DNA from: Planctomycetaceae bacterium | Lineage (GTDB): Bacteria; Planctomycetota; Planctomycetia; Planctomycetales; Planctomycetaceae | DNA: 64,000 bases | Assembly (NCBI GenBank): GCA_020426325.1 | Contig: JAGQQG010000009.1 | Span: forward strand, 1-64,000 | Direction: 5' to 3' | Part shown: positions 9,213 to 17,900 of the stretch, piece by piece | How the letters are laid out: each line of letters opens with the position of its first letter | How positions within the stretch are numbered: position 1 is the stretch's first letter | Translations under genes and position numbers: made by a program | The notes under the pieces: generated by a model | What the model saw: only the letters and a program-made list of their open reading frames with translations | What the model was told of the DNA's origin: nothing | Database searches by the model: none

Positions 9213-12200
9213 ATGGCCAATAATCCGTCTCAGTCGGATCAAGAAAAGTTTGTTGCGCAAGTTCGCCGACAGATCGCAGCCGGCGAAAAGGTCGATCTCC
9301 AATCACTGATCGAACAGTTCCCTGAGTGTGCAGACTGCTTGAAGGCTCTCATCGGGCCTGCATCTCACCCAGACGGCTCAATCGGGCTTGATGAGTCGAT
9401 CGTCCTTCACACCGATCCTAATCCCCCTTCAATCAAGATGGACACGACACGCGCTGATCCGCATCAGGACCACACTCGCGTCGACGATTTAATTCCACTT
9501 GGTCGGTTTGGTGAGTACGAGTTAATTCAACAGGTCGCGCTCGGCGGAATGGGGATTGTCTTTAAGGCCTATCAATACAGCCTGAATCGCGTCGTGGCCT
9601 TGAAGTCGATTCGGAAAGGCCGTTTCACAACCCCCCAGGAGATTGCCCGATTTCGCCAAGAGGCGCAGGCGGCAGCTGTTCTGAATCACCCAAACATTGT
9701 ACCGGTCCACGATTATGGTGAAGTAGACGGGCAGCATTTCTTTACGATGGAGTTTGTGGAAGGCCAGAGTCTGGCGGAGTGGACGCGGGAGCATCCGCTG
9801 CCAGCACAGACAGCTGCAGCCTATCTGAGAACAATCGCCCGCACCGTCCATTACGCGCACACAAAGGGCATCGTTCACCGTGACCTCAAACCTTCAAACG
9901 TCTTGATTGCAGCGAACGGTGAGCCACGGATCACTGACTTTGGTGTTGCCAGGCCCTTGGAGGAACATGGAAGCGGCCATGGCCAAATCGTCGGCACGCC
10001 GAACTTCATGTCCCCCGAACAGTCACTCGGTGGGGAAGGCGCTGCTGCGCCGGCCACCGATATTTATGCCTTGGGTGCTTTGCTCTACGCACTCCTCACC
10101 GGTCGTCCCCCGTTCCAGGCTGAAAGTGAACTGGAGACACTGGCACAAGTCCGCACCCAGGAACCGGTCTCGCCTCGTTTGCTGAACTCGAGGGTTCCAC
10201 GCGATCTGGAAACCATTTGTCTGAAGTGCCTGCAGAAGGAACCTCAACGCAGATACTCTACCGCAGCGAGTCTGGCAGATGACCTGGGACGATATCTGGA
10301 GGGCAAGCCCATCCTCGCCCGTCCTGTCGGTCGTGTTGAGACATTTTTGAGATTCTGCCAGCGGAACCCGGCAGTGGCGCTGCTGACTGCCAGTGCGATC
10401 TTTCTGACCATTACTCTCATCGGTGTTCAACGTATCGCGAACACACGATTGAACGAACTGATCGAACAGCTTGCGCATACAAATGGAAACTTGGAGTCAT
10501 CGCGAGTCGAGTTGCGATCAGCTCTGGAAGTCAGTCGAAAGAGCCAGACGGCGATTGAGGATCTGCTGTACGTTTCAGACATGAGGGAAGCCGGTCTCGC
10601 CTGGAAGAACGGCGATATGCGCCAGCTGGCGAGTTGCCTCGAACGGCAGCGCCCTGTTGCTGGAGCAAGGGACCTGCGGGGGGGTGAGTGGGACTTCCTC
10701 TGGTATCACGCACGAATTCCCTCACGGATCGTCTCAGAGAATGAGATGCCACTGTACTTCGTGTGTTATTCCCCCGATGAGAAGCTGATTGCCACGGCCG
10801 GAATGGATGCAATCGTTCGTCTCTATGATGCAGAAAGCTACCAACAGCGATTGGCAATTGAGACCGGACAGATTGAGGTGAACGGGCTCGCATTCACAGC
10901 TGACGGAACTGTTCTTGCATCTGCGGGGGACGATGGAACGGTTCGCTTCTGGCAGCTGGACTATGACACAGGGACAGCTCGGGAGATTCGCTCGATCAAA
11001 GCTCACGAGTTTCAGGTGTACAACATTGTATTCACACCTGATGGTCGGACGCTGATTTCTGCAGGCCGAGACCCGGTGATTCGCATCTGGGATGTTGAGA
11101 CGGGGCAGGCACTCGGCACCCTGGAAGGTCATGAGGAGACCGCTGGTGCGATTGCACTTTCGGCAGATGGTCGCCAACTGGTCTCCGCAGCGAACGATGG
11201 TCAAATTGCCCTATGGGATGTCGAGAAGCAGTCACTCATTCGCAAGATGGACCCCGACATCGGCAGATTGACTGCGATCAGTCTCTCACCCAACGGCCAC
11301 GAAGTGGTTATCAGTTCTGCAAACTCCAAGGTTCAGGTGCTGTCGATTCCAAAGCTGGAAGTCACCCATGCGTTTGAACACCTGGATGCCATCCAAAGCT
11401 GCCTGTTCTCACCGGACGGACATGCGGTCATCGCCAGCGACCGGGGAGGCATGATCCGGTTTTGGCCGTTGACTGATGACATCGAGGCTTGGAAAACAAG
11501 AGTTGGGATTCACAACTTGCCGGTTTGGAAAGCGCATCGAGACCGCGTCTACGCAATGGCGATTGCTCCAGACGGCCAGCACATGCTATCGGTCGGAGAC
11601 GATGGCAAGTTGCTCGCCTGGGAACTCTCCCGCAATTCAGCGGACTGGACATTGCAAAAAGAGTCGGGCAATGTCGTTGCCATGGCCTTTATGGGCGAGA
11701 GCGGCCTGCTCGCGACAATCGACGGGCACCGAGTCGAAATCTGGAATCCGGAAAACGGCAGTTTGGTCCGGACTTTGTGGGAGTCGGACGAGGAGATCAG
11801 CAGCATCTCCTGCTGTCACGGTGGCATTACTCTGGCGGTTGGAGGAAAGCAGGGGGTCGTTCATATCTGGAAGATCCAGGATGATGAGACACACGTCACG
11901 ATGTCACTTGGCGAAGAGTTTGACGTCAATCGAATTTCAGTCTCTCCCAAGGGCACTTACCTGGCGGCTGTTGAGCGATATCAAACCGACGAAACCGATG
12001 TCTTGCGGGTCTTCGACGTGCAAACGGGCGAACGGATTGCATCGATTCGATCGACCAATTGCGACTCTGCTGCATTCTCGCAAGATGAACAGTATCTCCT
12101 TGCCAGCGGGCCCCTCAACAAGGTTCAGGTCTGGCGGGTTCCCTCGGGTGAGCTCACCGTCGAGGAGTTCGCCCATGTGAATTCGATCAACGAGATCGCA

Positions 12201-12587
12201 TTCAGCCGAGATGATCAATGGGCTGCGACAAGCAGCGATGACCGTACGGTGAAACTCTGGGACGTCAACAGCTGGGAGCAGAAATCGGTACTTGAAGGAC
12301 ACTTGGACGCCGTCGAATCCGTTGCCTTCTCACCGGACACCAAAACGCTTGCATCTGTGGGCGATGATCGAAGTATCAAGTTCTGGAACATCCCCTCCGG
12401 GCAGATGATTTTTGAGTTGGACCTGCAAGACGAAGTCGCGGGTCAGATTGCGTTCTCACCCAATGGCAAATACATCGCCTGTCGTCTTAAAGAAACATCG
12501 GGCCCTCAGCAGGGATACCAGGTCCATCTTCTCGATTGGCGGAACCGACAAACGTTGCCGATAGACAATGATTACGTCCTGAAGTGA
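9213..12587 (+). CDS. Transmembrane Ser/Thr protein kinase with C-terminal WD40 repeats
   Basis: This is a Hanks-type kinase fused to a beta-propeller region, an architecture common in planctomycetes. The kinase domain has a glycine-rich loop (VALGGMGIVFKA), the ATP-binding Lys in VALKSI, the catalytic loop in VHRDLKPSNVL, DFG in ITDFGVARPL and the MSPEQ activation-segment end, so it should be active. A transmembrane segment follows the kinase (AVALLTASAIFLTITLIGV). A short coiled-coil-like stretch comes next, then about 600 residues of WD40 repeats, shown by recurrent SPDG/SADG turns and closing WD dipeptides such as IRIWDV and VKLWDV. The propellers would lie on the other side of the membrane and could act as a sensor or scaffold. 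The start is uncertain: ATG at 9213 is chosen over an in-frame GTG at 9180. The signal sensed is unknown. Confidence 0.92.
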   Translation: MANNPSQSDQEKFVAQVRRQIAAGEKVDLQSLIEQFPECADCLKALIGPASHPDGSIGLDESIVLHTDPNPPSIKMDTTRADPHQDHTRVDDLIPLGRFGEYELIQQVALGGMGIVFKAYQYSLNRVVALKSIRKGRFTTPQEIARFRQEAQAAAVLNHPNIVPVHDYGEVDGQHFFTMEFVEGQSLAEWTREHPLPAQTAAAYLRTIARTVHYAHTKGIVHRDLKPSNVLIAANGEPRITDFGVARPLEEHGSGHGQIVGTPNFMSPEQSLGGEGAAAPATDIYALGALLYALLTGRPPFQAESELETLAQVRTQEPVSPRLLNSRVPRDLETICLKCLQKEPQRRYSTAASLADDLGRYLEGKPILARPVGRVETFLRFCQRNPAVALLTASAIFLTITLIGVQRIANTRLNELIEQLAHTNGNLESSRVELRSALEVSRKSQTAIEDLLYVSDMREAGLAWKNGDMRQLASCLERQRPVAGARDLRGGEWDFLWYHARIPSRIVSENEMPLYFVCYSPDEKLIATAGMDAIVRLYDAESYQQRLAIETGQIEVNGLAFTADGTVLASAGDDGTVRFWQLDYDTGTAREIRSIKAHEFQVYNIVFTPDGRTLISAGRDPVIRIWDVETGQALGTLEGHEETAGAIALSADGRQLVSAANDGQIALWDVEKQSLIRKMDPDIGRLTAISLSPNGHEVVISSANSKVQVLSIPKLEVTHAFEHLDAIQSCLFSPDGHAVIASDRGGMIRFWPLTDDIEAWKTRVGIHNLPVWKAHRDRVYAMAIAPDGQHMLSVGDDGKLLAWELSRNSADWTLQKESGNVVAMAFMGESGLLATIDGHRVEIWNPENGSLVRTLWESDEEISSISCCHGGITLAVGGKQGVVHIWKIQDDETHVTMSLGEEFDVNRISVSPKGTYLAAVERYQTDETDVLRVFDVQTGERIASIRSTNCDSAAFSQDEQYLLASGPLNKVQVWRVPSGELTVEEFAHVNSINEIAFSRDDQWAATSSDDRTVKLWDVNSWEQKSVLEGHLDAVESVAFSPDTKTLASVGDDRSIKFWNIPSGQMIFELDLQDEVAGQIAFSPNGKYIACRLKETSGPQQGYQVHLLDWRNRQTLPIDNDYVLK

Positions 12588-12707
12588 GCGGGGTGATCCA
12601 AACCGACTTGTTGACGAGTCCAGCTGTCCATCTGGGAGCAGATCCGTTGCAGATCAAGCGAGAATTGTCCACTCGCAGAGTCGAAGGGGGATATCTACAA
12701 TCCCGAG

Positions 12708-14174
12708 ATGAGAAACCAACAGGCAACAAAACTGCTCTTCGAATTGTCTCACCCCGGTCGGCGAGGAGCGATTTATCCGGCATCCGACGTCCCTGATCGA
12801 ACACTCGGAGATCTGTTCCCTTCTGATCACCTCGCAGAGAGTCTCCCCCCTCTTCCCGAGGTGACCGAACCGGATGTGGTCAGGCACTTTGTGAACTTGT
12901 CGACGCTCAACATGTCGGTCGATACCCACTTCTATCCGCTCGGCAGCTGTACGATGAAGTACAACCCCAAGCGGCACGAACGGCTGGCCCGACTCCCTGG
13001 GATCGGCGACCTGCATCCAAATCAGCGTCCCGAGGATCATCAGGGAATGCTCGCATTGCTGTTCGACATGCAGGAGATGCTCTCAGAGGTCGCAGGATTG
13101 CCGGCCGTCTCACTGCAGCCCGCTGCGGGCGCCCAAGGGGAGTTCACAGCCCTACTGGCAGCGGCGGCCTACTTCCGGGATCGTGGTGAGAACCGGACGA
13201 AGGTCCTCTTCCCCAGCAGTGCCCACGGTACGAACCCCGCGAGCGCGGCCCTCGCAGGCTTCGACACGATCCAACTCAAACAAACATCCAACGGCCTGGT
13301 CGACCTCGAGGAACTTGCCTCTCATCTGGACGACCAGACCGCTGTGTTCATGATCACGAATCCCAACACAGTCGGACTGTTTGAACCCAACATCAAACGC
13401 ATCTCCAACATGTTGCACGATGTCGGCGGACTCGTGTACATCGATGGAGCAAACATGAACGCCATCCTCGGCATCACTCGCCCGGGCGATTTTGGGGGCG
13501 ACATGATGCATTACAATGTCCACAAGACATTCACCGGACCGCACGGTGCAGGCGGACCGGGATCAGGTCCCATCGCAGTGAGAGACTTTCTGGCGGATTA
13601 CCTTCCCGGACCCATCGTGCATCGGGGTGATGACGGTTCCTACTCGCTTGAGACTCCGTCCAAGTCCATCGGGCGAGTTCGATCGTTCTTCGGGAACGTC
13701 GGCATTTTGGTCCGAGGCTACTGTTATCTGAGAACGCTGGGGGCAGCCGGGTTGCGGGACGTGTCGGAGCAGGCAGTCCTCAATGCGAATTACCTCAAGG
13801 CAAAACTCGAAGACATACTACCGGTCCCGAACGGCCAACGCTGCATGCACGAGTTCGTTGCCTCTGCAAAACAGGTCAAACAGCAGCGCGGAGTGACTGC
13901 GATGGACATCGCCAAACGGCTGCTCGATTACGGGTTCCATGCGCCGACGGTCTACTTCCCTCTCGACGTCCCGGAAGCGATGATGATGGAACCGACAGAG
14001 ACGGAATCCAAAGAGACGCTGGACGCCTTCGCTGATGCGGTGCGGTCGATTCTCTCGGAAGATCCGGACCTGCTGCACACTGCACCGCACTCAACGTCAG
14101 TCAGCCGTCCTGATGAAGTGACAGCCGGCCGTAATCCCTGCCTGTCGTGGATGTCCTGCCCAGCAGGACAATGA
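12708..14174 (+). CDS. gcvPB: Glycine dehydrogenase (decarboxylating) subunit 2
   Basis: This is the PLP-binding half of the split P-protein of the glycine cleavage system. It decarboxylates glycine and passes the aminomethyl group to lipoylated GcvH. The PLP Lys lies in YNVHKTFTGPHGAGGPGSGP, and the upstream motifs FYPLGSCTMKYNPK and SSAHGTNPASA are hallmarks of subunit 2. At 488 residues the length is that of GcvPB; a partner GcvPA is required but is not in this window. The stop codon overlaps the next gene by ATGA, so the lipoate-ligase family protein is translationally coupled. That fits the need to lipoylate GcvH. Confidence 0.96.
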   Translation: MRNQQATKLLFELSHPGRRGAIYPASDVPDRTLGDLFPSDHLAESLPPLPEVTEPDVVRHFVNLSTLNMSVDTHFYPLGSCTMKYNPKRHERLARLPGIGDLHPNQRPEDHQGMLALLFDMQEMLSEVAGLPAVSLQPAAGAQGEFTALLAAAAYFRDRGENRTKVLFPSSAHGTNPASAALAGFDTIQLKQTSNGLVDLEELASHLDDQTAVFMITNPNTVGLFEPNIKRISNMLHDVGGLVYIDGANMNAILGITRPGDFGGDMMHYNVHKTFTGPHGAGGPGSGPIAVRDFLADYLPGPIVHRGDDGSYSLETPSKSIGRVRSFFGNVGILVRGYCYLRTLGAAGLRDVSEQAVLNANYLKAKLEDILPVPNGQRCMHEFVASAKQVKQQRGVTAMDIAKRLLDYGFHAPTVYFPLDVPEAMMMEPTETESKETLDAFADAVRSILSEDPDLLHTAPHSTSVSRPDEVTAGRNPCLSWMSCPAGQ

Positions 14175-14968
14175 CGTCAGCGGTCAGGGCCTCGGCTCAG
14201 CCGGACGTGAACATGACAGCCAACTTGCGGGTCATCATCGAAGATAAAGCGACCAGCGGCGCCTGGAACATGGCCGTCGATGAGGCCTTACTCGAAACAG
14301 CACTGGAGTCGAACGTCCCGACCCTGCGTTGGTATCAGTGGAACGAACCAACACTGTCACTAGGTCATTTTCAGTCGGAGGATGACTCGACGATTGACAC
14401 CCGCTTCGCGTCCCTGGCGAAGGTGAGACGGCTCTCTGGAGGAGGCGCCATCCTGCACGACCGCGAGTGGACATATTCGATCTCGATCGGCCCTAGTCAT
14501 CCCCTGGCTGCTCATCCGGGTCGGCTGTATTCGCTTGTGCATGAGACAATCGTTGGCGTCCTGCGAGAATTCCGCGTTCCTGCCCAACTGCGTGGCCAAG
14601 CAAACGACGCGCTGGACCATCACTTCCTCTGTTTCAGCCGTGGCGACGCGAACGACGTCGTTGTCGGCCATCACAAGATTCTGGGCAGCGCCCAGCGCCG
14701 ACGACGCGGTGCAATATTGCAGCACGGTGCGTTGCTGCTTCAAGCGTCAGAATATGCTCCCGAATTCCCCGGCATTCACGAGTTCTGTACGTCGCCATTG
14801 GATGAGCGGCGGTTGTTCGACACCGTGACAAGGACGGTCGCTGATGCTGTCGATGCCACGTGGAAATCTGGTACGTTGACAGATGCGGAGCACCAGAGGG
14901 CAGAAGTGCTCATGGCTGATGAGTACAGTCAGCTCCACCGGCCCTCGAAAGGTCCCTCATCGACATAG
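14171..14968 (+). CDS. Lipoate-protein ligase A family protein
   Basis: This belongs to the biotinyl/lipoyl ligase (BPL/LplA/LipB) fold and probably attaches or transfers lipoyl or octanoyl groups to carrier proteins such as GcvH and E2. The N-terminal WNMAVDEALLE, the RRLSGGGAILHDREWTYSI motif, which corresponds to the RRxSGGGAVxHD signature, and the Lys-containing HHKILGSAQRRRRG segment are all present. The ATG at 14171 overlaps the gcvPB stop as ATGA and is preceded by AGCAGGACA. An upstream in-frame ATG at 14147 would lie inside gcvPB and is less likely. The protein is about 265 residues and lacks the extra C-terminal domain of E. coli LplA. It could therefore be an octanoyltransferase (LipM-like) rather than an ATP-dependent ligase. 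Confidence 0.88.
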   Translation: MTSAVRASAQPDVNMTANLRVIIEDKATSGAWNMAVDEALLETALESNVPTLRWYQWNEPTLSLGHFQSEDDSTIDTRFASLAKVRRLSGGGAILHDREWTYSISIGPSHPLAAHPGRLYSLVHETIVGVLREFRVPAQLRGQANDALDHHFLCFSRGDANDVVVGHHKILGSAQRRRRGAILQHGALLLQASEYAPEFPGIHEFCTSPLDERRLFDTVTRTVADAVDATWKSGTLTDAEHQRAEVLMADEYSQLHRPSKGPSST

Positions 14969-14980
14969 GACAACGGCGAT

Positions 14981-17900
14981 ATGGCGAAATCGCATCTCAG
15001 AGTGTTTGTTTCTCAGTGGTTTGTCGCATTCCTGCCTGTTGTCTTCGCACTTGCAACTTCGCCCCTCTTGCACGGTGATGAAGCAACCGTTTTGGCACAG
15101 TTGCAACGCTCTCGTGATCGATTCGCTGATGCTGACAGTTGGGCCGATCGCCGCGCTGAGTTGCGTGAAGAGTTTCTCAAGGGAGCCGGATTGTGGCCCC
15201 TGCCCTTGCGCCCACCTGTCGAGGCCATCGTGCACAGTTGGCGGGAGCATGGTGACTACTCGGTCGAGAATGTGGCGCTGGAGACGTTTCCCGGCTTCTA
15301 TTGCACGGGGAATCTCTACCGCCCGATCGGCCGCAAGGACCTCAGTCCGGTCATCCTTTGCCCGCACGGCCACTTCCGTCCGCTGGGCCGCTTCCGTGAT
15401 GATCAGCAGATCCGTTGTGCTCACTTCGCGCGGATGGGAGCAACGGTGTTCTCTTACAGCATGGTCGGCTGGCAGGATTCGCAGCAGACAACCCACGACG
15501 ATCCACGAGTCCTCGCGCTGCAAACATGGAACAGCCTGCGGGTTGTTGACTACCTCACGAGTCTCGACCGGGTCGATCCCACTCGTGTCGGGATCACCGG
15601 AGCCTCGGGCGGCGGAACGCAGACATTCTTTCTTGCACTGATCGACGATCGGGTGAAAGTGTCGGCGCCGCTGGTCATCGTCTATCCCTGGACGGCACCA
15701 GAGGGCTGCCTGTGCGAGGGAGGTTTGCCCGTCATGCAGGCTGCAAACACCAATGCCATCGAACTTGCAGCAGCCATCTCACCCCGACCTCAGTTGCTCA
15801 TCTCTGTCGGGAACGATCCGACCGAGACGTTCCCCCAGACCAGCTTCCCGTTCATCAGGCACATGTATGACCTCTCCGGTGCCGGGGAGAATGTCCGAAA
15901 CGTGCATCTCGCGGATGAAAAACATGACTTCGGCCCCTCCAAGCGAGAACTCGTATACGAATTCTTCTCGGAGCATCTCCCGCTTCGGCCGAACGAGTTT
16001 GTCGCCCCGAATGCTCCGACCGCTCAAACCTTGCTGTCGGAAGACCTCACGAAGATCACGATCGAAACGCCCGAACAAATGGAGGTGTTTAACACTGAGC
16101 ATCCCCTGCCGGCTCATGCGGTCATGGGAAGTGATGCGGTTGCAGTCTCCTTCGACCGGCATCTCGATGAGTTGCGGGAAGAACCGCGCGAGACGGCAAA
16201 TACAATTTCGATCAAGGATGCGACTGAGGCTGAGTATGTCCCTCAAACATTAGGGGACGCGGACGAAGCACTGATGTTCACACCGCCCGGTTTCAACAGT
16301 GTGGGCGTTGCGAAAGTCGCATCTGCAACCGAACGAGGAACGCTGGACATCGTGGTCATCGACCGCGAGACACAGCGACCCACACCTTGCCGGATCAACG
16401 TGGTCGGCCCCGACGGCAACTATTACGAGCCGGATGAGTCGGTCCTGAAGCAGTTCAGCCTCACCGGCATGTGGCCTCAGAGTGGCTGGGGCAACCGGCA
16501 GGGCAAGGCACCGGTTCGCTATCTGGGTCATTATTTCTACTCCAATGGTCGTGACCGAGTGAATGTCCCCGCTGGCGTCGTCAGGGTTGAGGTGTGGAAA
16601 GGGTTCGAGTACCGACCTGCGACCGTCACCATCAACGTCAGTGCAAACACTGAAATACAGGTCGAAATCACGCTCGACAAGACCGCTTCGATGACCAAGC
16701 ACGGTTACTGGTCGGGCGATCCACACATTCACATTCAGCGGCGCAGTGAAGCGGACGAGGCACGGATTTTCGATCTGCTCGCCGCTGAGGACACTCACTT
16801 CGGCACCGTTCTCGCCTACAACGAGCCGGCCGGTCCCTATGCTGGGTTCATGGATGCGATGGAGTCACCGCAGTTTCGTCAGCTCGGTGTGGCGTCCATC
16901 GCTGAGCGTGATGGATACTCCATTCTCTCCGGGCAGGAGTATCGAAGCGGGAATTACGGGCATTTGAACCTGTTCCTCCTCGATGAACTGGTGATGCCGG
17001 GCGAATCAATTGATGCCAACAACTGGCCTCCGTTCGGCCATGTCGCTGCAAAAGCGAGGGAGGCCGGCGGAGTCGCATTCTATGCACACGGTGGATATGC
17101 CCAGGAAATCTACGCGGATATCGTGCAGGGCAGCATTGATGGTGTCGAGCTTTTGCAGTTTGGGGTTTATCGCGGCATCGGCCTCATTGACTGGTATCAC
17201 ATGCTGAACACCGGTTTTCGGGTGCCTGCGGTCGGGGCATGCGACTATCCGGCCTGTCGAAAGCTCGGAGACTGTCAAACGTATGTCTGGAGCGAGGACA
17301 AACCCGATATTGAGGGATGGCTGCGCGGAATGGCCCGTGGCGAGAGCTTCATGACGAGCGGCCCACTGCTGCTGCTGGAGGTTGACGGACATCGGCCGGG
17401 GGCAGAGGTTACTCGAACGGGCAACGGGCCGCACACTGTCAGTTCGCGTGTCCGCGTCCGGTCCGAAGTTGCCCCTGTGACGCACGTCCAACTCATCGTC
17501 AACGGCCGAGTCGTCCGTGAGATGCACCTTCCTGCGAGTACGGGGCAGGGGAGCTGGATCGAATTGGATCATACGATCGAACTCGAAGAGTCTGCCTGGA
17601 TCGCAGCCAGAGCCTACTCGCTTTCACCGCATGGGACACCCGATGCCGAGTCTCACACCAACCCAGTCTATGTCACGATCAACGATCGAGCTGCCTACAA
17701 TCAGCAGTCGCTTGATGTGATGGTGGCTGCGATCGACAAACAGATTGCGATCCACAAAGAACGTGAGTTTCCTGAACGGGCACAGGTCATCGCCTACTTC
17801 GAGCACTCGCGAGACATCCTGATGTTGATCCGTCAGGCGGGTGGGGCCTCAGCGACCGGGCATCCCTCGGAGATCGCCCGGACGATGGGGACCATTGATG

